A stretch of DNA of 64,000 nt from Marinobacter nanhaiticus D15-8W (GTDB lineage: Bacteria; Pseudomonadota; Gammaproteobacteria; Pseudomonadales; Oleiphilaceae): positions 2,418,001 to 2,482,000 of the forward strand of contig NZ_AP028878.1 of assembly GCF_036511935.1 (NCBI RefSeq), given 5' to 3'. Below the pieces are notes generated by a model. The model was not told the DNA's origin. It did no database searches and saw only the letters and a program-made list of their open reading frames with translations. The first letter of the stretch is position 1. Each line of letters begins with the position of its first letter. Of the stretch, positions 18,703-31,271 are shown in pieces. The position numbers and the translations under genes are program-made.

Positions 18703-19196
18703 CGGCGAAATCTCCGTTCTTATTGTATCTGTCGGGTACGTTGTTTTTATCTGCTGCGACAATACAGGAGGCATGTTGTCTTGTTGTTGTGCCAGCGTTT
18801 GTCGTAAACCGTTTATGCTATCCCAGCGACTTTCGCGAGGTCTGGCGTTTGCCAGGCATATGCGTGGGCGACGAAGGCCAATCGTGCCTGGGCATGGGGC
18901 GTGCTGCAGGCTGATGGACGCTTGTTTGAATCTGAGGCTAAATTAACTCGGTCGGCCAATCAAGCGGTTTTGACAGCCTTTTACACTGTGTATTCGCGCG
19001 TTAAGAGCCGTCAAACGGGGTGATTATGAGCTGTCGCTGCAGTCCTGCTTCAGGAGTAGGCTGCAACATATTGTTTTAAAGTGTTTATCAACTTTGGGTC
19101 GAGATGGCACCGCATGGAATGGCCCGCAGCCACGCCCTGCGCCAAGAGAAACAAATTGACAAATGAACGGTTTTTTCTCATCGTGTGCGGCACTCG
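18703..19196. other. Non-coding stretch upstream of fadB
   Basis: Part of a 621-bp gap between divergent genes. A perfect TTGACA -35-like hexamer at 19156-19161 has only a weak -10 (CATCGT) 17 nt later. Another TTGACA at 18970-18975 has a 15-nt spacer to TATTCG. Neither is convincing alone. No coding frame or hairpin stands out. Confidence 0.35.
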
Positions 19197-19216
19197 ATTC
19201 AAACGACTGTATGAAT
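19197..19216 (+). promoter_or_regulatory. Putative PsrA-type operator of fadBA
   Basis: ATTCAAAC-gact-GTATGAAT is an 8-bp inverted repeat with one mismatch, fitting the CAAAC-N(2-4)-GTTTG core reported for the fatty-acid regulator PsrA except for one base. It starts 127 bp before fadB and lies just after the TTGACA at 19156. No psrA gene is in the window. Confidence 0.45.
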
Positions 19217-19323
19217 TTTTGAATCGAATGATCGGGCAGTGACCGAAATCTCTCTGCATGAATGGCCCGCCGCCACGGACCGGGTCGTTGGTGCAGTTCC
19301 AAACACAGACTGGAGATCAGTTG

Positions 19324-21471
19324 ATGATTTACGAAGGTAAAGCCATCACGGTTAAAGAGATCGAAGGCGGGATCGCTCAGCTCAACTTCGACTTGCAGGG
19401 CGAGTCAGTCAACAAGTTCAATCGCCTGACGATCGAAGAGCTGGGTGCCGCCGCCGACAAGCTGAAAGCATCCAAGGATATCAAGGGTCTGGTGGTTACC
19501 AGCGCCAAGGATAGCTTTATTGTCGGTGCCGATATCACCGAGTTCACCGAACTGTTTGCCGGTTCGGAAGAGGACCTGGTGGCCAATAACCTCAAGGCCA
19601 ATGAAGTCTTCAACACCATCGAAGACCTGCCGTTCCCGACCGTGACTGCCATCAATGGTATGGCTCTGGGTGGTGGTTTCGAGATGTGCCTGGCCACCGA
19701 TTATCGTGTCATGGACAGCAAGGCCAAGGTGGGTCTGCCGGAAGTCAAGCTGGGTATCTTCCCGGGCTTTGGCGGCACCGTGCGTCTGTCACGTCTTATC
19801 GGTGTCGACTACGCCATCGAGTGGATCTCCGGCGGCACCGAGAACCGTGCCGACAAAGCGCTCAAAGAAGGCGCTGTGGATGCGGTGCTGGAAGGTTCCA
19901 AGCTGCTGGATGCTGCCGTTGACCTGATCAACCAGTGTAACGATGGCAAGCTGGACTACATGGCCCGCCGCGAAGAGAAGCAGGGCAAGATCAAGCTGAA
20001 TGCCATGGAAAGCATGATGGCGTTCGAGATCTCCAAGGCTTTCGTTGCCGGTAAGGCCGGCAGGAACTACCCGGCGCCGGTTGAGGCCATCAAGGTCATG
20101 CAGAAGCATGCCAGCCTGACCCGCGACAAGGCGATCGAAGTGGAAGCCAAAGGCTTCGCCAAGATGGCCAAGACTAACGTGGCAGCCTGCCTGGTTGGCT
20201 TGTTCCTGAACGATCAGGAGCTTAAGAAGAAAGCCAAGCAGTGGGAAAAGGAAGCCAACGACGTGAAACTGGCGGCCGTGCTGGGCGCCGGTATTATGGG
20301 TGGCGGCGTGGCATACCAGTCCGCGCTGAAAGGCACACCGATCCTCATGAAGGACATCAACCAGGACGGTATCGCCCTGGGTCTCAAGGAAGCCAAGAAG
20401 CTTCTGGCCAAGCGGGTCGATAAGGGGAAGATGAATGCCGACCAGATGGCTGATGTACTTAACAGCATTACTCCGACCCTAAATTACGGTGATTTCAAGA
20501 GCGTAGACCTGGTTGTTGAAGCTGTTGTCGAGAATCCGAAGGTGAAGGATGCTGTTCTGCGAGAGACCGAAGAGATGGTCCGCGAAGACACAATCCTGAC
20601 TTCCAACACCTCGACGATCTCCATCAACACGCTCGCCAAGAATCTCAAGCGTCCGGAAAACTTCTGCGGTATGCACTTCTTCAACCCGGTGCACATGATG
20701 CCGCTCGTTGAAGTTATCCGCGGCGAGAAGACCAGTGACAAGGCTGTGGCGACCACCGTTGCCTACGCCAAGGCTATGGGTAAGACGCCCATCGTCGTTA
20801 ACGACTGCCCGGGCTTCCTCGTCAACCGTGTCCTGTTCCCGTACTTCGGCGGCTTCGCCCGTCTGGTGCGTGATGGTGCCGATTTCCAGAAGATCGACAA
20901 GGTTATGGAAAAGTTCGGCTGGCCGATGGGCCCTGCGTACCTGCTCGACGTCGTCGGCATGGACACCGCCAAGCACGCCAATGAGGTGATGGCTGAAGGC
21001 TTCCCGGACCGCATGAAGGACGAGAACAAGTCCGCTATCGATGTAATGTTCGAGAATGACCGCTACGGCCAGAAGAACGACAAGGGTTTCTACAAGTACG
21101 AAACCGACAAGAAGGGCAAGCCCAAGAAGGTTGTCGACGAGGAAACCTACAAGCTGATCGAGCCGGTCGTTCAGGGCAAGAAGGAGTTCGAGGAAGACGA
21201 GATCATCGCTCGTATGATGATTCCCCTATGCCTCGAAACGGTTCGCTGCCTGGAAGACAACATTGTCGAAGCACCTGCCGACGCAGACATGGGCCTGATC
21301 TACGGTATCGGTTTCCCGCCGTTCCGTGGTGGTGCACTGCGCTATATCGATGATATAGGCGTCGACAAGTTCGTTGAACTTGCAGACAAGTATGCAGATC
21401 TGGGTCCTTTGTACCACCCGACCGAGAAGCTGCGTGAAATGGCCAAGAATGGCGAAAAGTTCTTCGGCTAA
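19324..21471 (+). CDS. fadB: Fatty-acid oxidation complex alpha subunit FadB
   Basis: Multifunctional enoyl-CoA hydratase, 3-hydroxyacyl-CoA dehydrogenase and epimerase/isomerase subunit of the alpha2-beta2 beta-oxidation complex. The N-terminal crotonase domain (about 10-190) carries [15 protein letters not shown] and [16 protein letters not shown]. The NAD-binding domain starts at about residue 317 ([14 protein letters not shown]). The 3HCDH C-terminal domains carry [14 protein letters not shown] and [12 protein letters not shown]. From ATG 19324, with GGAG 8 nt before it, the protein is 715 residues, the Pseudomonas FadB length. The frame is also open upstream to 19258, but that extension is not part of the family. 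fadA follows after 33 bp. Confidence 0.95.
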   Translation: MIYEGKAITVKEIEGGIAQLNFDLQGESVNKFNRLTIEELGAAADKLKASKDIKGLVVTSAKDSFIVGADITEFTELFAGSEEDLVANNLKANEVFNTIEDLPFPTVTAINGMALGGGFEMCLATDYRVMDSKAKVGLPEVKLGIFPGFGGTVRLSRLIGVDYAIEWISGGTENRADKALKEGAVDAVLEGSKLLDAAVDLINQCNDGKLDYMARREEKQGKIKLNAMESMMAFEISKAFVAGKAGRNYPAPVEAIKVMQKHASLTRDKAIEVEAKGFAKMAKTNVAACLVGLFLNDQELKKKAKQWEKEANDVKLAAVLGAGIMGGGVAYQSALKGTPILMKDINQDGIALGLKEAKKLLAKRVDKGKMNADQMADVLNSITPTLNYGDFKSVDLVVEAVVENPKVKDAVLRETEEMVREDTILTSNTSTISINTLAKNLKRPENFCGMHFFNPVHMMPLVEVIRGEKTSDKAVATTVAYAKAMGKTPIVVNDCPGFLVNRVLFPYFGGFARLVRDGADFQKIDKVMEKFGWPMGPAYLLDVVGMDTAKHANEVMAEGFPDRMKDENKSAIDVMFENDRYGQKNDKGFYKYETDKKGKPKKVVDEETYKLIEPVVQGKKEFEEDEIIARMMIPLCLETVRCLEDNIVEAPADADMGLIYGIGFPPFRGGALRYIDDIGVDKFVELADKYADLGPLYHPTEKLREMAKNGEKFFG

Positions 21472-21477
21472 CCCTGA

Positions 21478-22680
<1,203 letters not shown>

Positions 22681-22700
22681 TCTCGACGACCTGACTGACA

Positions 22701-22728
22701 AAAGCCCGGCGATTGCCGGGCTTTTTTT
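22701..22728 (+). terminator. Rho-independent terminator of fadBA
   Basis: A 10-bp stem (aaagcccggc / gccgggcttt) with a GATT loop, running into eight T residues, 21 bp after the fadA stop. Confidence 0.95.
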
Positions 22729-22796
22729 TGCGGGCGGGTTCAGGTTGACCATTGACTATCAAAAGGTCGGCCCAATGATGGGTTGTGCTGTTCACC

Positions 22797-22825
22797 TTGA
22801 CCCTGTAAAACAGAGCACCTATAAA
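22797..22825 (+). promoter_or_regulatory. Sigma-70 promoter of topA
   Basis: TTGACC, a 17-nt spacer and TATAAA in the 317-bp gap before topA, giving an untranslated leader of roughly 165 nt. Nothing else stands out in the gap apart from the fadA terminator. Confidence 0.7.
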
Positions 22826-22997
22826 GCTGCGAGTGCGTAAATCTGCTAGCAGACTGATTTTTAGCCAATATTGGGATTCACTGAAGAGCTGCCGGGCCGA
22901 AACCATCGGTTTTGACATCTGCTCAGTGTCTCTCTAAACCTGATTTTGACGCTCCCTGAGTATTGGATGGGGAGCATGCGAGGAAACTGATTCCGTT

Positions 22998-25643
22998 ATG
23001 GGTAAGAATCTCGTCATTGTCGAGTCTCCGGCAAAAGCGAAAACCATCAACAAGTACCTGGGCTCCGACTATGTGGTGAAGTCCAGTGTCGGGCATATCC
23101 GCGATTTGCCGGTCAGTGGCAGTGGCTCCCAGACCGATCCGAAAGAGCGTGCGAAGCAGGCGGCCCAGACTCGGAAGATGAATCCCGAGGAAAAGGCCGA
23201 GTACAAGAAGCGCAAAGCGCGGGACCAGCTCGTCGCCCGTATGGGTGTGGATCCGGAAAATGACTGGAACGCACGCTACGAGGTGCTTCCCGGCAAGGAG
23301 AAAGTGGTCAACGAACTGAAACGACTGGCCAAATCCGCCGATCATGTCTATCTCGCGACGGATTTGGACCGCGAAGGGGAGGCGATTGCCTGGCACTTGC
23401 AGGAAACCATAGGCGGCGAACCCGATAAATACCGCAGGGTCGTGTTCAACGAGATCACCAAACGTGCGATTCAGGAAGCCTTCAAGGAGCCTGGTCAGCT
23501 CGATCGTGATCGGGTCAACGCCCAACAGGCGCGTCGGTTCCTCGACCGTGTCGTGGGCTACATGGTCTCTCCCCTGCTTTGGAGCAAGTTGGCGCGGGGC
23601 CTGTCAGCGGGGCGGGTACAATCAGTCGCGGTAAGGCTGATCGTCGAGCGCGAACGCGAGATCCGCACTTTTGTACCCGAGGAATATTGGCAGGTGCATG
23701 CGGACCTCTCGCCGAAGGGGGATAAATCGCCGGTTCGCTTCGAAGTCACCCGTGATGGTGACAAAGCGTTCCGACCGACTAGCGAATCTGAGACCAAGGG
23801 GCATGTCGATAAGCTCAAGGCGTCCGATTTCCGTGTCGCCAAGCGTGAGGACAAGCCGACCCGCTCGCGTCCCAGTGCGCCTTTCATTACCTCTACGCTT
23901 CAGCAGGCGGCCAGCAATCGTATGGGTTTCAGCGTCAAGAAAACCATGATGTTGGCCCAGCGCCTCTACGAGGCAGGTTTTATCACCTACATGCGTACCG
24001 ACTCCACCAATCTGAGTCAGGAGGCGGTCACCGGCGTTCGTGACTACATCGAAAATCAGTTCGGCAGCAAGTACCTGCCGGAGAAGCCACGGGTCTACGG
24101 CAGCAAGGAGGGCGCTCAGGAGGCTCATGAGGCCATTCGCCCGACAGATGTAAAAAGACGCCCGTCGGATATTAGCGGCCTGGAGAAGGATGCTGAGCGC
24201 CTCTACGACCTGATCTGGCGTCAGTTCATTGCCTGCCAGATGGCGGACGCCGAATTCACGAGTACCTCCATCGTCGTTGAGGCAAGCGGCTATGAACTGC
24301 GTACCCGCGGCCGCATTATCCGTTTCGACGGCTTCCTGAAGGCGGCGCCCCAGTCATCCAAGAAGGATGAGGATGTGGCGCTGCCGGATATCAAGGTCGA
24401 CGAAGTGCTGGACCTGGCGAAGCTCGACCCGACCCAGCATTTCACCAAGCCATCACCGCGTTACACCGAAGCAAGCCTGGTAAAAGAACTCGAGAAGCGA
24501 GGAATCGGCCGGCCTTCAACCTACGCCTCGATTATCTCGACAATCCAGGATCGCGGTTATGTCCGGCTCCAGAATCGCCGTTTCTACGCCGAGAAGATGG
24601 GGGATATCGTTACCGATCGCCTGTCAGAGTCCTTCTCCAACCTCATGGATTACGACTTCACGGCACGTCTCGAGGAAGAGCTGGACGATATTGCCGCCGG
24701 GGATATCGACTGGAAGCGTGTACTTAACGGTTTCTACGAACGCTTCCGACAGCAACTCGAAGAAGCCGGTTCGGATTCCGATCATGGCGGGATGCGGGGC
24801 AATACGCCGACGGAAACCGATATTCCGTGCCCGACCTGTTCCCGGCCGATGCAGATTCGGGTCGCCAGCACCGGTGTTTTCCTGGGCTGCTCCGGCTACA
24901 GCCTGCCTCCCAAGGAACGCTGCAAGACCACGATCAACCTGGTCTCAGGTGACGAAGTGGTCAGTGCGGACGATGACGTTGAAGGTGAGGGTGAGAGCCG
25001 CTTGCTGCGCAAGAAGCGCCGTTGCCCGAAATGCGGTACGGCCATGGACAGCTACCTGATCGACGAAAACCGCAAGCTACATGTCTGCGGTAATAACCCG
25101 GACTGCTCGGGCTATGAGGTGGAAGAAGGCACGTTCCGTATCAAGGGTTATGACGGGCCGACCTTGGAGTGCGACAAGTGCGGCTCCGAGATGCAGCTTA
25201 AGACCGGACGTTTCGGCAAATATTTTGGGTGCACCAACACCGAGTGCAAGAACACCCGCAAGCTGCTGCGTAACGGCGAGCCGGCGCCTCCCAAGATGGA
25301 TCCAGTGCCGATGCCAGAGCTCCAATGCGAGAAGGTGGACGACACCTACGTCCTGCGCGATGGCGCCTCCGGTTTGTTCCTTGCGGCAAGCAAGTTTCCC
25401 AAGAATCGTGAGACCCGTGCGCCGCTGGTTAAGGAGATAAAGCCTCACCGTAAGGAAATCGATTCCAAGTACAGCTTCCTGATGGATGCGCCTGAGCAGG
25501 ATCCCGAAGGTAACCCGACGGTGATTCGCTATAGCCGCAAGACCAAGGAACAGTACGTAATGAGTGAGAAGGATGGCAAGGCGACGGGTTGGAGTGCCTT
25601 CTACAAGGACGGAAAGTGGCAAGTGAAGGACAAGAACGCCTGA
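22998..25643 (+). CDS. topA: DNA topoisomerase I
   Basis: Type IA topoisomerase that relaxes negative supercoils. 881 residues: a Toprim domain (starting [15 protein letters not shown]), the TopoIA core with the catalytic Tyr331 in [14 protein letters not shown], and a C-terminal region. That region holds zinc-ribbon modules beginning [16 protein letters not shown] and CDKCGSEM, plus a further C-terminal ribbon-like domain. Zinc ligands are complete in at least the second and third modules. Single gene with its own promoter and a terminator shared with the convergent oxidoreductase gene. Confidence 0.96.
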   Translation: MGKNLVIVESPAKAKTINKYLGSDYVVKSSVGHIRDLPVSGSGSQTDPKERAKQAAQTRKMNPEEKAEYKKRKARDQLVARMGVDPENDWNARYEVLPGKEKVVNELKRLAKSADHVYLATDLDREGEAIAWHLQETIGGEPDKYRRVVFNEITKRAIQEAFKEPGQLDRDRVNAQQARRFLDRVVGYMVSPLLWSKLARGLSAGRVQSVAVRLIVEREREIRTFVPEEYWQVHADLSPKGDKSPVRFEVTRDGDKAFRPTSESETKGHVDKLKASDFRVAKREDKPTRSRPSAPFITSTLQQAASNRMGFSVKKTMMLAQRLYEAGFITYMRTDSTNLSQEAVTGVRDYIENQFGSKYLPEKPRVYGSKEGAQEAHEAIRPTDVKRRPSDISGLEKDAERLYDLIWRQFIACQMADAEFTSTSIVVEASGYELRTRGRIIRFDGFLKAAPQSSKKDEDVALPDIKVDEVLDLAKLDPTQHFTKPSPRYTEASLVKELEKRGIGRPSTYASIISTIQDRGYVRLQNRRFYAEKMGDIVTDRLSESFSNLMDYDFTARLEEELDDIAAGDIDWKRVLNGFYERFRQQLEEAGSDSDHGGMRGNTPTETDIPCPTCSRPMQIRVASTGVFLGCSGYSLPPKERCKTTINLVSGDEVVSADDDVEGEGESRLLRKKRRCPKCGTAMDSYLIDENRKLHVCGNNPDCSGYEVEEGTFRIKGYDGPTLECDKCGSEMQLKTGRFGKYFGCTNTECKNTRKLLRNGEPAPPKMDPVPMPELQCEKVDDTYVLRDGASGLFLAASKFPKNRETRAPLVKEIKPHRKEIDSKYSFLMDAPEQDPEGNPTVIRYSRKTKEQYVMSEKDGKATGWSAFYKDGKWQVKDKNA

Positions 25644-25680
25644 ACTCAGGTGCTGACCTTGCGATGCCAAAAAGCGATAA

Positions 25681-25709
25681 AGAAAGGGCCCTGAGTGGCC
25701 CTTTCTTTA
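25681..25709. terminator. Bidirectional terminator between topA and the oxidoreductase gene
   Basis: A 10-bp stem (agaaagggcc / ggccctttct) with a 6-nt loop; T-rich on the plus strand and, read in reverse, also followed by a T-rich stretch. Confidence 0.85.
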
Positions 25710-25734
25710 TATTGGTAACGCTATTGGCTGCATC

Positions 25735-26619
25735 CTACTCGAGGTTTCCCAGCTTACGCAGCCTCGCCAAAAGACTTGAGGTGTCCCAGCGACCGCCGCC
25801 CATGGCCTGGACGTCAGCATAGAACTGATCTACCAGCGCCGTTACCGGCAAGGTGATGCCTCGGTGCCGGGCTTCCGTGAGGCAGATATCCAGATCTTTC
25901 CGCATCCAGTTCACAGCGAAGCCGTGGTCGTACTTGCCCTCGATCATAGTCGGCGAGCGGTTTTCCATCTGCCACGATTGGGCTGCACCCTGGGAGATGA
26001 CATCGATCACTTGCTCCTGGTCAAGTCCGGACTGTTCCGCGAAGTAGAGGCATTCTGAGAGCCCTTGCACGAGACCAGCAATAGCAATCTGGTTGACCAT
26101 CTTGGTGAGCTGGCCCTTGCCGGCTTCGCCCATGCGCGTCACTGCCTTGCCGTAACAGTCGAGCAGCGGTTTTGCACGGTCGAACGCCTCTTGGGAAGCG
26201 CCACACATGATGGTCAACTTGCCGTTTTCGGCGCCTTGCTGGCCGCCTGACACCGGCGCGTCCATGAAGTCTTGACCCCGGTCATGCGCGGCCTTGGCCA
26301 CAACGTCGGTCACTTCAGCCGAAACGGTGGTGTGATCGATCAGGATAGCGTGGGTCGGCGCATTGGCGATAATACCGTTTTCGTTGAGGTAGACAGCTCT
26401 CAGATCCGGGTCGGCGCCGACACAGGTCATGACGAAATCGGCCTCGGCGACAGCCTCTGCAATAGTGTCGCAAGCCTTGCCGTCGTATTCCTGTGTCCAG
26501 TCCCGCGCTTTCGATACCGTACGATTGAACACTGTCACTTTGTGGCCTGCACGAGCCAGGTGGCCTGCCATGGGATAGCCCATGACTCCCAGACCAATAA
26601 ACGTCACATTCACTGACAT
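25735..26619 (-). CDS. 3-hydroxyisobutyrate dehydrogenase-family oxidoreductase
   Basis: NAD(P)-dependent beta-hydroxyacid dehydrogenase; 294 residues. The N-terminal Rossmann motif is FIGLGVMGYPMAGHL, the substrate-binding segment is DAPVSGG, and the catalytic lysine segment is GKGQLTKMVNQ (Lys in the position typical of the family). It could be a 3-hydroxyisobutyrate dehydrogenase (valine breakdown), a tartronate semialdehyde reductase or a succinic semialdehyde reductase; the sequence alone does not decide. It lies downstream of gltA on the same strand but is separated from it by a terminator. Confidence 0.85.
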   Translation of the reverse strand: MSVNVTFIGLGVMGYPMAGHLARAGHKVTVFNRTVSKARDWTQEYDGKACDTIAEAVAEADFVMTCVGADPDLRAVYLNENGIIANAPTHAILIDHTTVSAEVTDVVAKAAHDRGQDFMDAPVSGGQQGAENGKLTIMCGASQEAFDRAKPLLDCYGKAVTRMGEAGKGQLTKMVNQIAIAGLVQGLSECLYFAEQSGLDQEQVIDVISQGAAQSWQMENRSPTMIEGKYDHGFAVNWMRKDLDICLTEARHRGITLPVTALVDQFYADVQAMGGGRWDTSSLLARLRKLGNLE

Positions 26620-26732
26620 GAGTGGCTTGCTCCTGTTGTTGCTGAGTTTCGACGCCGGAAAATCGGTTCTCGGGTATTGACGTTACCGGTCGTATACCGG
26701 GGCGATTCTCTGAAATTGTAGGGACCATGAAC

Positions 26733-26763
26733 GAAAAAGGGCCGCACATCGTGCAGCCCTTTC
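26733..26763 (-). terminator. Terminator of gltA
   Basis: On the minus strand a stem of about 12 bp (aaagggcTgcac / gtgcGgcccttt, with one mismatched pair) and a 3-nt loop ends in a T-run, 23 bp after the gltA stop. Confidence 0.88.
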
Positions 26764-26785
26764 TGACGTTATCCGGACAAAGTGC

Positions 26786-28060
<1,275 letters not shown>

Positions 28061-28212
28061 GGTGCTCTCCTATAGTCAGCATTTCCAGCGTTAGAAAGGG
28101 CCCCGGAACGCCCGCACGCGTTGTTACGGCAGGGCATAAGGGATCTCAGCCTGCCGCCGGTTACTCTCTTGAAAACGCATATTATTGCAATATCGCCCCG
28201 TAAGGTCACGGT

Positions 28213-28237
28213 CGGAATGCCAGTGGGAGGCATTCCG
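28213..28237 (-). other. Stem-loop in the gltA leader
   Basis: A perfect 9-bp inverted repeat (cggaatgcc / ggcattccg) with a 7-nt loop lies about 150-175 nt before the gltA start, inside the predicted transcript. No T-run follows on the minus strand, so it is more likely a leader structure than a terminator. Confidence 0.45.
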
Positions 28238-28345
28238 CGGCTCCGGGAGGCAGCCAGGCGTGTTGCTTGTTATTCCGCCAAACTGTGATTCACGTGATTT
28301 CCGCCCTGCATTGGGCGTGCACACAGTTTTGTAGCGTGGCGGCAA

Positions 28346-28373
28346 AATATAGGGAGTTGGCTTTTTTTGTCAA
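28346..28373 (-). promoter_or_regulatory. Sigma-70 promoter of gltA
   Basis: On the minus strand: a perfect TTGACA, 16-nt spacer, TATATT. It predicts an untranslated leader of roughly 280 nt. Confidence 0.75.
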
Positions 28374-28462
28374 TGGATGAAGCAGGAATTACAAGTCATG
28401 TATAGTGGCGAAAAGGGGGATTTCCGGGTTTGACGTTGACGTTTCGGAGGCGGTTTCTGGGG

Positions 28463-28478
28463 TTAGACCTTGGTCTAA
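28463..28478. promoter_or_regulatory. TTAGACC-TT-GGTCTAA palindrome between gltA and sdhC
   Basis: A perfect 7-bp inverted repeat with a 2-nt spacer, midway between the gltA promoter (-35 at 28373) and the sdh promoter (-35 at 28572). It is well placed for a regulator acting on both divergent units. The rest of the 707-bp gap, beyond the two promoters and the gltA leader stem-loop, shows nothing I can name. Confidence 0.5.
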
Positions 28479-28571
28479 AACAGGTTTTTAGTTTCCTAAG
28501 TATTAAGCGAAGCTATGAGGTTGATTGGCGCTAACTCCCCGCTCGCCGTAGGGTTTCCGTCGATTGCCGGT

Positions 28572-28600
28572 TTGTAATTCAAAAGGCCACTCCTTATAAT
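28572..28600 (+). promoter_or_regulatory. Sigma-70 promoter of the sdh operon
   Basis: TTGTAA, a 17-nt spacer and a perfect TATAAT, about 165 bp before the sdhC start. Confidence 0.72.
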
Positions 28601-28767
28601 CCCTAGCCCGGAATCGGGGACATATCAGGCTGGAGCGCCAATGACGACGTTTCGTCAGCACCGTGTCCTCCCTCCACGTTCTGATCTACAGAAGAACACC
28701 TAACTACACCAACCATCCGTCCGGCTTGGCATTTCATGGCCGGGCAATAAGAGAGTGTGAGAGAGCT

Positions 28768-29142
28768 GTGAATAGCAAACGACCAGTAAATCTCGATCTC
28801 AGCAAGTTCCATTTCCCATTGCCGGCGATCACCTCGATCCTGCACCGTATCAGTGGAATCATTATCTTTGTGGGTATTGCTTTCCTTCTTTACGGCCTGC
28901 AGCTGTCTCTTTCCGGAGAGAGTGGCTTCAATGCGGTAAGCAACCTGCTGGACAGCTTCCTGGCGAAGCTGATTGTATGGGGCATCCTTTCAGCCCTGCT
29001 TTATCATCTTGTCGCAGGTATCAAGCACCTGATCATGGACATGGGCTATGGCGAAGAGCTGCACTCCGGCCGGCTGGCAGCCAAGGCTACCGTTGTCATC
29101 TCTGTTATTCTGATCGTTCTCGCGGGGGTTTGGGTATGGTAA
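28768..29142 (+). CDS. sdhC: Succinate dehydrogenase cytochrome b556 subunit
   Basis: Membrane anchor subunit of complex II that, with SdhD, binds haem b and ubiquinone. The chosen GTG start gives 124 residues beginning NSKRPVNLDL, the normal SdhC N-terminus. The frame is open further upstream to 28663 but the extra residues are not SdhC-like. Three TM helices are visible (about 25-48, 60-85, 103-123), and the haem-ligand region is LYHLVAGIKHLIMDMG. The stop overlaps the sdhD start by 7 bp. Confidence 0.93.
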   Translation: MNSKRPVNLDLSKFHFPLPAITSILHRISGIIIFVGIAFLLYGLQLSLSGESGFNAVSNLLDSFLAKLIVWGILSALLYHLVAGIKHLIMDMGYGEELHSGRLAAKATVVISVILIVLAGVWVW

Positions 29143-29480
29143 GAAGCGTAACCAACCTTGGTCGCAGCGGTGTCTTCGACTGGATGATCCAGCGTGTCAC
29201 AGCCTATGTGCTCGCTCTCTACACGCTGTTCCTTTTGGGCTTTATCCTGTTTTCAGATGTTGACTACGCCAGCTGGGCGGGTCTGTTCAACCAATCCTGG
29301 TTCCGCATTTTCAGCCTGATGGCGCTCCTGTCTATCGGTGCTCATGCGTGGGTTGGTCTCTGGACTGTTACGACGGACTACATCAAGGCTACGGCGCCGC
29401 GCTTCCTCGTGCAGGCGTTCTGTGGTGCGGTGATGTTCGTATATACCGTTTGGGGCATACAGATTCTCTGGGGGCTTTAA
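29136..29480 (+). CDS. sdhD: Succinate dehydrogenase membrane anchor subunit
   Basis: Second complex II anchor, 114 residues with three TM helices. The conserved IGAHAWVGLWTVTTDYIK carries the haem-ligand His and the quinone-site Asp-Tyr. The ATG at 29136 overlaps the end of sdhC (ATGgtaa), the usual coupled arrangement, so the longer open frame upstream is not used. sdhA follows after 3 bp. Confidence 0.94.
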   Translation: MVRSVTNLGRSGVFDWMIQRVTAYVLALYTLFLLGFILFSDVDYASWAGLFNQSWFRIFSLMALLSIGAHAWVGLWTVTTDYIKATAPRFLVQAFCGAVMFVYTVWGIQILWGL

Positions 29481-29483
29481 TCC

Positions 29484-31256
29484 ATGTCTAACATCAAGAC
29501 CATTTCCTACGACGCAATCGTCATCGGCGGTGGCGGCTCCGGTATGCGCGCTGCGCTCCAGCTCACTGAGTCCGGCGTCAACACGGCCTGTATCACCAAG
29601 GTATTCCCGACTCGTTCGCATACTGTGTCCGCTCAGGGCGGTATCACCTGTGCGATCGCGAGCGCCGACCCCAATGACGACTGGCGTTGGCATATGTATG
29701 ACACCGTTAAGGGTTCCGACTACATCGGTGACCAGGACGCCATTGAGTATATGTGCTCGGTAGGCCCTCAGGCGGTGTTCGAGCTGGAGCACATGGGGCT
29801 GCCGTTCTCACGTACCGAAAGCGGTCGTATCTACCAGCGTCCCTTCGGTGGTCAGTCCAAGGACTATGGTAAGGGTGGTCAGGCTGCCCGGACCTGTGCC
29901 GCGGCCGACCGTACCGGTCACGCTCTGCTGCACACGCTTTACCAGGCGAACCTGAAAGGCGGGACGACCTTCCTCAACGAGTGGTATGCCGTTGATCTGG
30001 TCAAGAACACCAAGAACCAGGTCGTTGGCGTAATCGCCATCGAAATCGAGACTGGCGAAGTTGCCTACATCAAGGCTAAGGCCACCGTTCTGGCGACAGG
30101 TGGTGCCGGTCGCATTTATGCTTCTACCACGAATGCGCTTATCAATACCGGTGATGGCATTGGTATGGCGCTGCGCGCTGGTTTCCCGGTGCAGGATATG
30201 GAAATGTGGCAATTCCATCCCACCGGTATCCACGGTGCCGGTACGCTGGTGACCGAAGGTTGTCGGGGTGAGGGTGGTTATCTGATCAACTCCGAGGGCG
30301 AGCGTTTCATGGAGCGCTACGCGCCTAACGCGAAGGATCTGGCCGGCCGTGACGTCGTTGCACGCTCCATGGTCATCGAGATCCTGGAAGGCCGTGGCGT
30401 TGGTCCGGACAAGGATCACGTGCTGCTCAAGCTGGATCACCTTGGCGAAGAGACGCTGAACCTGCGTCTGCCGGGCATCTGCGAACTATCTCGTACCTTC
30501 GCGCACGTCGATCCGGTCAAGGAACCGATCCCGGTCGTTCCCACCTGTCACTACATGATGGGCGGTATCCCGACCAACGTCGGCGGCCAGGCCATCACCC
30601 AGGATGAAAGCGGCAAAGACGTGTTCATCGATGGGCTGTTTGCCTGCGGCGAAGCGGCGTGTGTTTCCGTTCACGGGGCTAACCGACTGGGTGGAAACTC
30701 GTTGCTTGACCTGGTTGTCTTTGGTCGTGCGGCGGGTCTGCATATCGAAAAGCAGCTCCGCGAAGGCGCCGAAGCGATGGAGGCCTCCGAGGAAGATATC
30801 AAGCGGGCGATGGCACGCCTAGAACGCCTCAACACCACTACCGAGGGTGAGAGCGTTGCCGAGGTTCGCAAGGACCTGCAGAACACCATGCAGCTTTATT
30901 TCGGTGTGTTCCGGGATGGCGAGAGCATGGAGAAGGGGCTGGAAAAGCTGGATCAGATCGGCGAGCGTGTCCGCAAGACCAAGCTTGAAGATCGCAGCAA
31001 TGCGTTCAACACGGCGCGTGTCGAGGCCCTGGAGCTGGATAACCTGTACGAAGTCGCTTATGCCACTGCGGTATCAGCCATCGAGCGCAAGGAAAGTCGC
31101 GGCGCCCATGCGCGGAACGATTTCACCGAACGTGATGATGAGAACTGGCTGAAGCACTCACTGTACTTCCCCCTGGAAAAGCGGGTGGGCAAGCGTGATG
31201 TCAACTTTGCGCCGAAGACAGTGGATAAGTTCGAACCGAAGATTCGGACGTACTAA
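29484..31256 (+). CDS. sdhA: Succinate dehydrogenase flavoprotein subunit
   Basis: Oxidises succinate to fumarate and passes electrons to SdhB. 590 residues. The FAD dinucleotide motif is [13 protein letters not shown] at the N-terminus, covalent FAD attachment is expected at His46 ([12 protein letters not shown]), and other motifs are [15 protein letters not shown] and the C-terminal [16 protein letters not shown] segment ([17 protein letters not shown]). Third gene of sdhCDAB. Confidence 0.97.
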   Translation: MSNIKTISYDAIVIGGGGSGMRAALQLTESGVNTACITKVFPTRSHTVSAQGGITCAIASADPNDDWRWHMYDTVKGSDYIGDQDAIEYMCSVGPQAVFELEHMGLPFSRTESGRIYQRPFGGQSKDYGKGGQAARTCAAADRTGHALLHTLYQANLKGGTTFLNEWYAVDLVKNTKNQVVGVIAIEIETGEVAYIKAKATVLATGGAGRIYASTTNALINTGDGIGMALRAGFPVQDMEMWQFHPTGIHGAGTLVTEGCRGEGGYLINSEGERFMERYAPNAKDLAGRDVVARSMVIEILEGRGVGPDKDHVLLKLDHLGEETLNLRLPGICELSRTFAHVDPVKEPIPVVPTCHYMMGGIPTNVGGQAITQDESGKDVFIDGLFACGEAACVSVHGANRLGGNSLLDLVVFGRAAGLHIEKQLREGAEAMEASEEDIKRAMARLERLNTTTEGESVAEVRKDLQNTMQLYFGVFRDGESMEKGLEKLDQIGERVRKTKLEDRSNAFNTARVEALELDNLYEVAYATAVSAIERKESRGAHARNDFTERDDENWLKHSLYFPLEKRVGKRDVNFAPKTVDKFEPKIRTY

Positions 31257-31271
31257 GGGGGTGACGCAGAA

